In this document: positions 33,680 through 41,441 of the stretch, piece by piece
How positions within the stretch are numbered: position 1 is the first letter of the stretch
Layout: the number at the start of each line of letters is the position of its first letter
NCBI RefSeq assembly: GCF_001424125.1
Contig: NZ_LMQI01000004.1
Span: forward strand, 186,001 to 250,000
DNA length: 64,000 bases
Reading direction: 5' to 3'
Source of the DNA: Cellulomonas sp. Leaf395
GTDB lineage: Bacteria > Actinomycetota > Actinomycetes > Actinomycetales > Cellulomonadaceae
Notes under the pieces: generated by a model
Database searches by the model: none
What the model was told of the DNA's origin: nothing
What the model saw: the letters and a program-made list of their open reading frames with translations, nothing else
Program-made: the position numbers and the translations under genes

Positions 33680-36261
33680 TCGCCACCACCGTCCCGGGCG
33701 TCCCAGGGGTCCTCGAGCGGACGGCTCGGGGCGAGCCGGACGAAGTGCACGCGCTCGATCTCGTCGGCCGCTGAGTGCAGGCGCCAGAGCATCGACTCGA
33801 GCGTCTCGGCGAGCCGCGCGCGTCGGCCGTCGTCGGTGACAGCAGCGGCGGCCGCGACGGGGTCCACCTCGGCCAGCAGGTCGACGACGTCGGACAGCAG
33901 GTGGTCGCGTTGGTCGGGGGCCCGGCCGGCCAGGGGGACGAGGGCGAGCGACTCCTGGAGCCGGTCCAGCTGGTAGGCCAGCGAGCGGGGGTTGGTGCCG
34001 TCGAGCAGCAGGAGCTCCAGCACCTCGGCGAGACCCGCACCCGTCTGGTGACGACGCCGGTACGTGATCGCCGACTCGTGCGTGAGCAGCACCGACTCGA
34101 GCACGACGGCGTCGACGTCGGCGGGCCGCTGCTGCACGACGGTGGCCAGGAGGCGCTCGACCAGGTGCTGCGCCCGCTCGATTCGCCGGCCCGCGTCGAG
34201 GAACTGCCAGCCGACGTCACGCACCAGGCCCTCCGCGGTGATCCCGGCGACGGCCAGCAGCCCTTCGAGCACCTTGTCGAGCGCGGGCCGCAGGCCGGCC
34301 GTCACGGTGTTGCCCGCGTCGACCCCCAGATCGAGCGCGTCCCGGCCGTGCGTCCGTCCGCGCGTCTTGCCGCGCTCGTCGCGCAGCGCCCGCTCGATGC
34401 GCGCCAGCGGGCCGAACGTGTCCGTGGAGAGCTGGTCACGTACCGCGGCCGCGGAGGCGGCAAGCCGGCGGACGGACCGTGCCACGGTCCCCGTGGTGCG
34501 GGGGTCCAGCACGAGGTCGCGGAATGCCGGGGCCGACTGCTCGGTCGGCGTGAGCGAGGAGATGAGCACCTCGAGCGCGCGCCCCCCGGCGGAGGCCGGA
34601 TGCTGGTGGAAGTCGTCCCAGCGGTCGACGACGACGCGCAGCACCCGGCTGGCGTCCTCCGCCCGCTCGGCGTACCGGCCCATCCAGTACAGGTTCTCGG
34701 CGGTGCGCGGTGAGATGCCGGTCGCCGGGCGGCGTAGCGACGGGGTCTCGCCCGCGGCCGACTCGTCGGACGGCACCCACGGCTCGACCGGCGCGTCCGG
34801 CTGCGTGGAGAGCACCCACACGTCCTTCGCGGCGGCGCCCAGGGCCGACGAGACGACGTGTCCCGGCGCGACGCGCGCGAGCCCGCCGGCCAGGACCGTG
34901 TACGACCCGCGGTGCGCGACGGCGTACGTCCGCAGCACCGCGGCACGCGGACCGAGGTCGGCGGGACCGATGCCCGCCGCCGACGGCAGGTCGCTGCCGA
35001 CCCCGACGGGCGTCCCGTCGACCGTCGGGCCGGCCGGGCCGACCGGCTCCTGGCCCACCCAGTGCCACGGCTCCGCGCTGATCCGGGCGGCCAGCAGCTC
35101 GCGCTCCCGGTGGCTCAGGGTCCAGCCGAGGATCGTGCCGACGTCCGTGCCGCGCACGGTCGGCAGCAGGACGAGCCGCTCGAGGTGGGTGACGACGTGC
35201 TGCAGCGACCTCGGCTCGCCGCACCACCAGGTGGGGGCCGACGCCAGCGCGAGGTCCTGGTCGAGCACCGCGTTCGCCAGCCGCGGCAGGTACGTGAGCA
35301 GGGCAGGGTTCTCGAGCACCGAGCTGCCCAGGGGGTTGACCACGCTCACCGTCCCGGCACGCACCGCCCGGACCAGCCCGGGCACGCCCAGGCGCGAGCC
35401 CTGCCGCAGGTCCAGCGGGTCGCACCACTCGGCGTCGACGCGGCGCAGCACCACGTCGACCGGTTCGAGGCCCTCGACGCCGCGCATCCAGACCCGGCCG
35501 TCGCGGACCAGCAGGTCGGAGCCCTCGACGAGCGGGAGGCCGAGCATCGACGCCAGGTACGCCTGGTCGAACGCGGTCTCGCTCGACGGCCCCGACGTGA
35601 GCAGGACGACCCGCGGCTGCTCGGTGCTGCCCGGGGCGACGTCCCGCAGCGCGAGGCGCAGAGCGCGGAAGAACGGGCCGAGGCGCTGGATGGACGCCTG
35701 CCGGTACACCCCCGAGAGGACCTGGGAGACGACGCGACGGTCCTCCATCGCGTAGCCGACGCCCGACGGGGCCTGCGTCCGGTCCGCGACCGCGCACCAC
35801 CCGCCCGCGCCGTCGCGCACCAGGTCGGTCGCGGTGAGCACCAGCTCGCGCCCGCCGGGCAGCCGCAGGCCGTCGACCGCCCGGACGAACCCGGGGTGAC
35901 CGAGCACGACCGTGGGCGGCAGGAGCTTGTCGGTGAGCAGGAGCCGGTGGCCGTAGGCGTCCTGCAGGATCGCGTCCAGCAGCTCGGCTCGCTGCACCAG
36001 CGCCGCGTCGAGGCGGGCCCACTCCGGCTCGTCGACGATGACCGGCAGCGGGTCCAGGTGCCAGGGGTGCTCGCCGTCCTCCTGGTCCGCGCCGTACGTG
36101 ACGCCGTGGTCGGCGAGCAGCCGCTCCGCCGCGTCGCGCGCCCGCGCCAGGCCGTGGTCGGTGGGCGCGTCCGCGGGGTCGGGGAGCCACGACCAGTCCG
36201 GGCGATGCTCGACCGGTCCCTGCTCACCCAGCGGGCGCGGAGAGGAGAGCAGGTCGGTCAC
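33676..36261 (-). CDS. Circularly permuted ATP-grasp and alpha-E domain fusion
   Basis: This 861-residue protein fuses a circularly permuted ATP-grasp ligase (residues ~1-500: YGHRLLLTDKLLPPTVVLGHP, VVLLTSGPSSETAFDQAYLA, VLRRVDAEWCDPLDL, NPLGSSVLENPALL) to an alpha-E helical domain (~530-850: NLYWMGRYAERAEDASRVLRV, GWQFLDAGRRIERAQHLV). Often these are two genes; here they are one. The ligase probably forms a peptide bond, with the coupled transglutaminase as partner. The GTG start at 36261 lies inside an 8-6-8 inverted repeat and has no Shine-Dalgarno, suggesting a leaderless, repressible transcript. Confidence 0.9.
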   Translation of the reverse strand: MTDLLSSPRPLGEQGPVEHRPDWSWLPDPADAPTDHGLARARDAAERLLADHGVTYGADQEDGEHPWHLDPLPVIVDEPEWARLDAALVQRAELLDAILQDAYGHRLLLTDKLLPPTVVLGHPGFVRAVDGLRLPGGRELVLTATDLVRDGAGGWCAVADRTQAPSGVGYAMEDRRVVSQVLSGVYRQASIQRLGPFFRALRLALRDVAPGSTEQPRVVLLTSGPSSETAFDQAYLASMLGLPLVEGSDLLVRDGRVWMRGVEGLEPVDVVLRRVDAEWCDPLDLRQGSRLGVPGLVRAVRAGTVSVVNPLGSSVLENPALLTYLPRLANAVLDQDLALASAPTWWCGEPRSLQHVVTHLERLVLLPTVRGTDVGTILGWTLSHRERELLAARISAEPWHWVGQEPVGPAGPTVDGTPVGVGSDLPSAAGIGPADLGPRAAVLRTYAVAHRGSYTVLAGGLARVAPGHVVSSALGAAAKDVWVLSTQPDAPVEPWVPSDESAAGETPSLRRPATGISPRTAENLYWMGRYAERAEDASRVLRVVVDRWDDFHQHPASAGGRALEVLISSLTPTEQSAPAFRDLVLDPRTTGTVARSVRRLAASAAAVRDQLSTDTFGPLARIERALRDERGKTRGRTHGRDALDLGVDAGNTVTAGLRPALDKVLEGLLAVAGITAEGLVRDVGWQFLDAGRRIERAQHLVERLLATVVQQRPADVDAVVLESVLLTHESAITYRRRHQTGAGLAEVLELLLLDGTNPRSLAYQLDRLQESLALVPLAGRAPDQRDHLLSDVVDLLAEVDPVAAAAAVTDDGRRARLAETLESMLWRLHSAADEIERVHFVRLAPSRPLEDPWDARDGGGE

Positions 36262-36277
36262 ACACAGGAGTGTGACC
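36256..36277. promoter_or_regulatory. Operator-like inverted repeat over the ATP-grasp start codon
   Basis: GGTCACAC (36256-36263) and GTGTGACC (36270-36277) are a perfect 8-bp inverted repeat with a 6-bp spacer. On the - strand the outer arm contains TAGGTC, a possible -10 box, about 10 bp before the GTG start at 36261. A protein bound here would block the promoter and start of a leaderless mRNA. Confidence 0.55.
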
Positions 36278-36319
36278 TACGCGGGCGCCCGCCGCGGAGG
36301 TCGGCACGCTGGTCGGTGG

Positions 36320-36766
36320 CTACAGCAGGCGCGGGTCCGGCGTCACGTCCCGGACCGAGACGTCGACCCGGACCCGGTCGAGGGGTGGCCGGGCGAGGCC
36401 GAGCGTCTCGGCGACGGCGGTCGCCGCGAGCTGGCGGACCTCGACGGCCAGGGGGACGAGCCGGGTGCCGTAGAGCGCGACCAGCTCGACGGTCAGGCGG
36501 TCCAGGTCGTCGTCGGGGGTGGTGGTGCACGTGATCCGCAGGACGCCGGCCCCGGGGATGCCGGCGAGGGCGGTGCGCACACGCGACACGACCACCGTGG
36601 ACGCCACGAGCAGGGGGCCGTCGGGGAGCGTCCCCCGCACGGGGGCGGACGGTCGGAACGCGCGGACGGCGAGTGCCACGACGTCGTCGCGCAGGGCGAC
36701 CCAGCCGCTGTCGGTGTGCTCGCGCAGAGTCCGGGCGGCCTGCGCAAGCAGCTGCTCGCCGTTCAT
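36320..36766 (-). CDS. Asp23/Gls24-like small protein
   Basis: The ATG at 36766 overlaps the sigma factor stop (ATGA), giving 148 residues. Beta-strand-rich VAVEVRQLAATAVAETLGL and VRVDVSVRDV at the C-terminus, with LTVELVALYGTRLVPL before it, match the Asp23/Gls24 envelope-stress fold also seen in the divergent operon. The first ~60 residues are a helical region (LLAQAARTLREHTDSGWVALRD). Co-transcription with the sigma factor suggests it belongs to that regulatory unit. Confidence 0.72.
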   Translation of the reverse strand: MNGEQLLAQAARTLREHTDSGWVALRDDVVALAVRAFRPSAPVRGTLPDGPLLVASTVVVSRVRTALAGIPGAGVLRITCTTTPDDDLDRLTVELVALYGTRLVPLAVEVRQLAATAVAETLGLARPPLDRVRVDVSVRDVTPDPRLL

Positions 36767-37317
36767 CGCCACGCCTCCATCCGCTGGACCAGGTGAGCCC
36801 GTGCCCGGTGGAGCTGGCCACGGACCGTGCTCGTCGTCGTCCCCGACACCTCGGCGATCTGCTCGTACGACAGTCCCTCGATCTCCCGCAGCAGCCACGT
36901 CGAGCGTGGGCCCGGTGGGAGCTCACGCAGCGCGGCGTGCAGCGCCCCGAGGAGGTCCGTGCCTTCGGCCCAGCGTTCCGGGTCGACCGCGTGGCTGTCC
37001 ACCTCCTCGTCCGGGACGAACGGCAGGGGCAGGGCGGTGCGAGCCCGTCGACGCTGCAGGGACCGCACCTTGTGCGCCGTGATGGCGAACAGCCAGGTCC
37101 GCAGCGACGACCGGCCGGCGAACTGCGGCAACGAGGTCCACGCGGCGGCGAACGCCTCCTGCACGCAGTCCTCGGTGTCGTGAGGGTCATCGACCATCCG
37201 ACGGGCGTAGCGATAGAGCGCAGGACCGTGACGGTCGACGATGACCCGGAACGCGGCGCGGTCGAGCAGCGCCGCCCGCCGGGCGAGCACCTCGTCGGGG
37301 ACCTCGTCGTCATCCAT
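36763..37317 (-). CDS. ECF-type sigma factor next to an Asp23 operon
   Basis: The ATG at 37317 gives 184 residues; ATG 37353 is an alternative. Region 2 (DRHGPALYRYARRMVDDPHD, EDCVQEAFAAAW, LRTWLFAITAHKV) and region 4 (LREIEGLSYEQIAEVSGTT, STVRGQLHRARAHL) are clear. No anti-sigma factor is adjacent; the coupled downstream gene encodes an Asp23-like protein instead. It is divergent from the Asp23/AmaP operon with a perfect CRP-type palindrome between. It probably directs transcription of these envelope genes, but I see no clear ECF promoter by eye. Confidence 0.88.
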   Translation of the reverse strand: MDDDEVPDEVLARRAALLDRAAFRVIVDRHGPALYRYARRMVDDPHDTEDCVQEAFAAAWTSLPQFAGRSSLRTWLFAITAHKVRSLQRRRARTALPLPFVPDEEVDSHAVDPERWAEGTDLLGALHAALRELPPGPRSTWLLREIEGLSYEQIAEVSGTTTSTVRGQLHRARAHLVQRMEAWR

Positions 37318-37362
37318 CCCGTGCAGCGTGCGTCCGCGCGCACCTTGCTGCATCCTGGCGAG

Positions 37363-37378
37363 TGTGACCCATGTCACA
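37363..37378. promoter_or_regulatory. CRP/GlxR-type binding site
   Basis: TGTGACCCATGTCACA is an exact TGTGA-N6-TCACA site, extending to 7-bp arms GTGTGAC/GTCACAC at 37362-37379. It lies between the sigma factor (start 37317) and the Asp23 operon (start 37462). It fits the known CRP and corynebacterial GlxR consensus, so cAMP-linked control of one or both operons is likely. Confidence 0.65.
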
Positions 37379-37461
37379 CATCTGCCGCATGACGAACTGG
37401 GAGGAACGGCGACCAACCGTACGTACAGGTTCTTGCACGTCACCCGTCGAGAGAGGTCACC

Positions 37462-37917
37462 ATGAGCGAGTCCGCCACAAAAGCCACCATCGTCGCCGCC
37501 CAGACCCGGCAGAGCGCGCTGGTCACCCCCGAGGGCAGCACCACGATCGCCGACACGGTGGTCAGCAAGATCGCCGGCATCGCGGCCCGCGAGGTCAGCG
37601 GCGTGCACTCGCTCGGCGGCGGGACCGCCCGGGCGATCGGGAACCTGCGCGAGCGGATCCCGGGCGCCCGCACCAACCACTCGCAGGGCGTCTCCGTCGA
37701 GGTGGGCGAGACCGAGGCCGCTGTCGACCTCGACCTCGTCGCCGAGTACGGGGTCTCGATCGCCGACCTGGCCGACGGCATCCGTCGCAACGTCATCAGC
37801 GCCGTCGAGCGGATGACCGGCCTGCACGTGGTCGAGGTCAACGTGACCGTCAACGACGTCCACCTGCCGCAGGACGACGCGCAGCCGCCCGCCCCCCAGG
37901 AGCAGCGGGTCCAGTGA
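37462..37917 (+). CDS. Asp23/Gls24 family envelope stress protein
   Basis: This 151-residue protein shows the canonical Asp23 core: TTIADTVVSKIAGIAAREVSG followed by VHSLGGG, then VSVEVGETEAAVDLDLVAEYG and VISAVERMTGLHVVEVNVTV. Asp23 proteins form a membrane-proximal layer anchored by AmaP and respond to envelope or alkaline stress. First gene of a six-gene operon with GAGAGG upstream of the ATG. Overlaps the next gene by GTGA. Expression probably depends on the CRP-type site 83 bp upstream and the divergent sigma factor. Confidence 0.92.
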   Translation: MSESATKATIVAAQTRQSALVTPEGSTTIADTVVSKIAGIAAREVSGVHSLGGGTARAIGNLRERIPGARTNHSQGVSVEVGETEAAVDLDLVAEYGVSIADLADGIRRNVISAVERMTGLHVVEVNVTVNDVHLPQDDAQPPAPQEQRVQ

Positions 37918-38366
37918 CGGACGTCCCCGAGCACGTGCCCACCCCCCTGGAGGTGGCGCGGGAGCTGGAGCAGGAGGTGGCGCAGGAGGAGGCGCCCCTC
38001 GGTCGCGTCGAGCCCGCAGCCTCGCGGGTCGTTGCTCCGGCCGAGGTCGTCGTGCTCGACGACGTCGTGCCCGAGGCGCTCGAGCCGCCCGAGCCGCTGA
38101 CTCCCGCCGAGATCGTCGCCGCCGCGGTGCTGGACGTGCCCGGCGTCGTCCGGCTGCACGGCGGGCGCTTCGGCGGGCTGGGAACCTACCTGCCCGGCCG
38201 TCGGGTCACGGGCGTCCGGATCGACGACGAGGGCACCGAGGTGCACGTCGTCGTCTCCGACCGCGTCCCCGTGCCCCAGACCGCGGCGCGGGTCCAGCGC
38301 GCCGTCTCCGCGATCGCCCCCATGCCCGTCCGGGTCCACGTCGAGGACATCGACACCATCGTCTGA
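37914..38366 (+). CDS. Asp23-like protein with acidic N-terminal extension
   Basis: The GTG at 37914 overlaps the stop of the first Asp23 gene. The 150-residue protein has a long acidic, Glu/Val/Pro-rich N-terminus (VARELEQEVAQEEAPLG). An Asp23-like C-domain follows: EIVAAAVLDVPGVVRLHGG, GVRIDDEGTEVHVVVSD and VHVEDIDTIV. The partner Asp23 lacks such an extension, so this may be a specialised subunit of the same assembly. Ten bp separate it from the following small membrane protein. Confidence 0.8.
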   Translation: MTDVPEHVPTPLEVARELEQEVAQEEAPLGRVEPAASRVVAPAEVVVLDDVVPEALEPPEPLTPAEIVAAAVLDVPGVVRLHGGRFGGLGTYLPGRRVTGVRIDDEGTEVHVVVSDRVPVPQTAARVQRAVSAIAPMPVRVHVEDIDTIV

Positions 38367-38375
38367 GGAGTCACC

Positions 38376-38555
38376 GTGTCATCTGTCGCCATCGGGCTGT
38401 TCGCCGGCCTGCTGCTCGCCCTCGTCACCGCCATCGGTGGGTTCGACATGTTCCTGCTCGCCCTGGTCCTCGCGGCCGTCGGCGCGCTGGTCGGCCTGGT
38501 CGTCGACGGTCGGATCGACGTCTCCGGCCTGGTCTCCGGCCGCGGCCGTGGCTGA
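38376..38555 (+). CDS. DUF2273-like 59-aa membrane protein
   Basis: The GTG at 38376 follows GAGGAG and starts MSSVAIGLFAGLLLALVTAI, then a second membrane helix (FLLALVLAAVGALVGLVVDG) and a short GRGRG tail. Size, two-helix hairpin and position in an Asp23/AmaP operon match DUF2273 proteins. It overlaps the next gene by 8 bp. It is probably a membrane component of the Asp23 scaffold. Confidence 0.8.
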   Translation: MSSVAIGLFAGLLLALVTAIGGFDMFLLALVLAAVGALVGLVVDGRIDVSGLVSGRGRG

Positions 38556-38910
38556 CGCCCGCGGCACGCTCACGATCGCCGACCGTGCCCTGACCAGGAT
38601 CGCGCGGCAGGTGACCCTCGAGGTCCCGGGAGTCGCGCCGGAGGAGGAGTCCGTCGGGAGCGTCGAGCGCACCCTCGGGCGCGGGTACCCGCGCGTGCGC
38701 TGGCAGCGGGCCGGCACCAAGGCGCACGTCGAGGTGGAGGTGGCGATCACGTGGCCGGCCTCGGCCGCGCAGGTCACCACGCGCGTGCAGGACGCGCTGC
38801 ACCGAGAGCTCGGACGCCAGGCCGGCCAGGAGCTCGACCACGTCAGCGTCGCGGTGCGTGAGGTCGTCCGGCCGGCCGCGTCCGCCCGACCGGTCGCGAG
38901 GGTGCGATGA
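38548..38910 (+). CDS. Third Asp23/Gls24-like protein
   Basis: The GTG at 38548 (overlapping the DUF2273 end) gives 120 residues. LTIADRALTRIARQVTLEVPGV is the Asp23 helix motif, followed by VRWQRAGTKAHVEVEVAITWP and the terminal VAVREVVRP. It is shorter and more basic than the first Asp23 protein of the operon. Its stop overlaps the next start (ATGA), so translation is coupled through the operon. Confidence 0.78.
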   Translation: MADARGTLTIADRALTRIARQVTLEVPGVAPEEESVGSVERTLGRGYPRVRWQRAGTKAHVEVEVAITWPASAAQVTTRVQDALHRELGRQAGQELDHVSVAVREVVRPAASARPVARVR

Positions 38911-39482
38911 CGGCCGTCGAGACCCGACCCGGCTTCGCCCCCGCAGCCCCGGCCACCCGGGCAGGCCGGGTCGCCTGGTGGAGCATCGCGCTCGCGATCC
39001 TGCTGGTGGCGCTCGGCGTGATCCTCGTCCGCGAGGCGCTCGTCGTCGCCGGACGCGTGGACGGCGAGCCGTGGATCGCGCCCGTCGTCGACAGCATCGA
39101 CGGGCTGGTGCCCTCGCCGCTGGTCGCCGCCGTCGGGGTCGTCGTCGCCCTGCTGGGACTGTGGCTGGTGGTCATCGCGCTGGGTCGCCGGGTCCGCACA
39201 CGGCTGGACGTCACGTCCTCGACCGGGACGACCATCGGTCTGAACGACGCCGCACGGCTCGCCGCCTCCGCCGCGGACGAGGTCGACCGCGTGCTGTCCG
39301 CTCGTGCGTCAGCGACCCGTCGTGCCGTGACCGTCACGGTCACCACGCTGGAGGGCGACGACGTGACGGACGCCGTCCGCGCGGCCGTGACCGAGCGCCT
39401 GGCGCCGCTGGCGCAGCCGCTGACCGTGAAGGTCGCCCGTCGGGAGACGGCCGGCCTGCACTCGGGCGGTGACCGACGATGA
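38907..39482 (+). CDS. DUF6286 membrane protein of the Asp23 operon
   Basis: This 191-residue protein has two membrane helices (WWSIALAILLVALGVILV and LVAAVGVVVALLGLWLVVIAL) with a short outside loop. A cytoplasmic domain follows with alternating beta strands (RRAVTVTVTTLEGD, PLTVKVARRE). The layout matches DUF6286 proteins that accompany Asp23 in actinobacteria and resembles AmaP. It overlaps the AmaP gene by ATGA. It is probably a second membrane anchor of the Asp23 layer. Confidence 0.82.
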   Translation: MTAVETRPGFAPAAPATRAGRVAWWSIALAILLVALGVILVREALVVAGRVDGEPWIAPVVDSIDGLVPSPLVAAVGVVVALLGLWLVVIALGRRVRTRLDVTSSTGTTIGLNDAARLAASAADEVDRVLSARASATRRAVTVTVTTLEGDDVTDAVRAAVTERLAPLAQPLTVKVARRETAGLHSGGDRR

Positions 39483-40057
39483 GGCGGTCCGTCCTGGCGT
39501 TCGACCGGGTGCTCGTCCTGCTCCTCGGCCTCCTGCTGATCGCGGTCGGGGTGGCCGCCGTGGGGTGGCAGACGGGATTCCTGGAGTCCGCGTGGCCCGA
39601 CGTCCCCGACGAGGTCGCCGTCGACCCCGAGCAGGTGACCGGGGCGTCGAGCTTCCCGGCGCTGGCCGGGCTCGTCGGCGCTGCGCTGGTCGTCCTCGGG
39701 CTCTGGTGGCTCCTGGCGCACCTGCCCCGGCGGTCCGTCGGGTCGCTTCGCCTGCCGTCGGGTATACAGCCCGGCAGGCTCATCGTCGAGCCCGTCCCCG
39801 CGGTGGCGACCGCCGCGGAGGTGCTGGCCGACGACCCGCTGATCCGGTCAGCCCGGGGAGCCGTGCTCGCCGACCGCGGGGAGCGCGTCGTGCGGCTGCG
39901 GGTCACCGTCGATCCCGATGCGGACCTCGGTACCGTCGTCGCCGCGTGCGACGGGGTGCTCGCCGACCTGGCGCACGTCCTGCCGGCCGACCAGCTGCGC
40001 TCCCGCGTCGAGCTGTCCGTGCTGCGGCGCGGGGAGGTCGGACCGCGGGTGCAGTGA
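39479..40057 (+). CDS. amaP: AmaP-like alkaline shock membrane anchor
   Basis: This 192-residue protein has an N-terminal helix (VLVLLLGLLLIAVGVAAVG), an outside segment, a second helix (LAGLVGAALVVLGLWWLLA) and a cytoplasmic domain (ERVVRLRVTVDPDADL, RSRVELSVLRRG). This is the layout of AmaP, which tethers Asp23 to the membrane. It closes the operon. The cytoplasmic domain parallels that of the preceding DUF6286 protein, so the two may be ancient duplicates. Confidence 0.82.
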   Translation: MRRSVLAFDRVLVLLLGLLLIAVGVAAVGWQTGFLESAWPDVPDEVAVDPEQVTGASSFPALAGLVGAALVVLGLWWLLAHLPRRSVGSLRLPSGIQPGRLIVEPVPAVATAAEVLADDPLIRSARGAVLADRGERVVRLRVTVDPDADLGTVVAACDGVLADLAHVLPADQLRSRVELSVLRRGEVGPRVQ

Positions 40058-40113
40058 CCCGCGTCGGTGGTCGGGTGGAGACTCGGAGCAACACGCGCGC
40101 GAGGGGGTCTCCG

Positions 40114-40485
40114 ATGGGCAGGGACGCAGTCACGGGATGGGTCGAGCGGTACGAGCAGGCGTGGCGGGCGCAGGACGTGGACGGCCTGGACCGGTTGTTC
40201 GCGGAGGATGCGCGCTACCTGCGCTCGCCCTACGACCCGGAGCCGCTGGAGGGGCTCGACGCGATCAGGGGGTTCTGGGCGGACCCGACGCCGTTCACCA
40301 TGACCGCGGCGGTGATAGCGGCGGACGGTCCCGACGCGGTGGTCAGGGTCGAGGTCCGGTACGGCGGCGACAAGCCGCAGGAGTACCGGGACCTGTGGGT
40401 GCTGCGGTTCGGACCGGACGGGCGGGCAGAGCTGTTCGAGGAGTGGGCCTACTGGCCCGAGAAGACGTACACGGTCGCGGAGTGA
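40114..40485 (+). CDS. SnoaL/NTF2-like protein
   Basis: This 123-residue protein has the NTF2-like cone fold: an N-terminal helix (WVERYEQAWRAQDVDGLDRLF, where the AWxxxD pattern is typical), YLRSPYDPEPLEGLDAIRGFW, and C-terminal strands (AVVRVEVRYGG, LWVLRFGPDGRAELFEEWAYWP). Such proteins range from isomerases to ligand carriers; no catalytic residues are diagnostic here. GAGGGGG stands 6 bp before the ATG. No clear link with the AmaP operon 56 bp upstream. Confidence 0.82.
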   Translation: MGRDAVTGWVERYEQAWRAQDVDGLDRLFAEDARYLRSPYDPEPLEGLDAIRGFWADPTPFTMTAAVIAADGPDAVVRVEVRYGGDKPQEYRDLWVLRFGPDGRAELFEEWAYWPEKTYTVAE

Positions 40486-40509
40486 CAGCGGCAGGCTGAC
40501 TCCTGGGAC

Positions 40510-40749
40510 TCAGGGCAGCAGCGAGATGATCTGCCAGCCGTGCGGGTCGGGCTGGGCGGCGATCCGGTCGCGGGCGAGCGCGAACGCCTCCTCGGGTGTC
40601 GAGACGACGACGCTCGCGTGGAACGTCGCCGCGGTGGTCAGCACGCTGTAGAGGGGGCCCAGCGGATTGCCGTCGTCGTCGCACTTGCCGACGGCGACGA
40701 CGTACGCCTGGTGCAGCAGGTCGGGAGCGGAATCCGTGCGCAACGTCAC
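40510..40749 (-). CDS. Small hypothetical protein
   Basis: The GTG at 40749 gives 79 residues (TLRTDSAPDLLHQAYVVAVG, then KCDDDGNPLG, ending WQIISLLP). A longer reading from ATG 40824 exists, but that ATG shares bases with the start codon of the divergent GNAT gene, so I favour the shorter form. It is soluble with no recognised family. Strand-turn patterns (YVVAVGK, SVLTTAATFHASVVVST) suggest a small alpha-beta fold. Confidence 0.6.
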   Translation of the reverse strand: MTLRTDSAPDLLHQAYVVAVGKCDDDGNPLGPLYSVLTTAATFHASVVVSTPEEAFALARDRIAAQPDPHGWQIISLLP

Positions 40750-40822
40750 CCCGTGGTCATCGGCACGTCCGACCGGATCCTGGATCGAAACATTGCTGTG
40801 AACGCATGAGAAGGTCGTGCTC

Positions 40823-41437
40823 ATGTCGGCCGCACTCCCGGTGATCCGCCCCTTCCACCTCTCCGACCTGCCTGCGCTCTACCGCATCTGCCTGCTCACC
40901 GGGGAGGTCGGTGGCGACGCGACGGCCCTGTACCGGGACCCCGACCTGCTCGGACACGTGTACGCCGGTCCGTACCCGGTGGCGGACCCGGGGCTGACGT
41001 TCGTTGTGGTCGACGAGCTCGGCCCGGTCGGCTACATCGTGGCGACGGCCGACACCGCCCGGTTCGACCAGTGGCTCGAGAGCCACTGGTGGCCGACCCT
41101 GCGCAGCAGGTACCCGCTGCGGGAGGACCCGCGAGACGGCACCGAGGACCACGTGCTCGTCGCCCGCATCCACGAGGGGTCCGCGGCCGACGAGTCCCTG
41201 CTCGACCGGTTCCCCGCGCACATGCACATCGACCTGCTCCCGCGCGCCCAGGGCCGTGGGTTCGGGCGTCGGCTCGTGGAGACGCTCGCCGCGGAGCTGC
41301 GCGGACGTGGCGTGCCGGGGCTGCACCTCGGCGTCGACAGCCGCAACGCGGGCGCCATCGCCTTCTACACGCGTGTCGGGTTCACCGAGGCTGCGCGCCA
41401 CGACTGGGGCAGGACGCTCGCGCTCGACCTGACCTGA
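40823..41437 (+). CDS. GNAT-family N-acetyltransferase
   Basis: This 204-residue protein has GNAT motifs: IRPFHLSDLPALYRICLL at the N-terminus, LPRAQGRGFGRRLVETLAAEL (acetyl-CoA pyrophosphate loop, R/QxxGxG/A) and VDSRNAGAIAFYTRVGF near the end. The size and large middle insert resemble the acetyltransferase domain of O-GlcNAcase-like proteins. Substrate unknown. GAGAAGG is 8 bp upstream of the ATG; GTG 40817 is too close to it. Confidence 0.88.
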   Translation: MSAALPVIRPFHLSDLPALYRICLLTGEVGGDATALYRDPDLLGHVYAGPYPVADPGLTFVVVDELGPVGYIVATADTARFDQWLESHWWPTLRSRYPLREDPRDGTEDHVLVARIHEGSAADESLLDRFPAHMHIDLLPRAQGRGFGRRLVETLAAELRGRGVPGLHLGVDSRNAGAIAFYTRVGFTEAARHDWGRTLALDLT

Positions 41438-41441
41438 CGGC

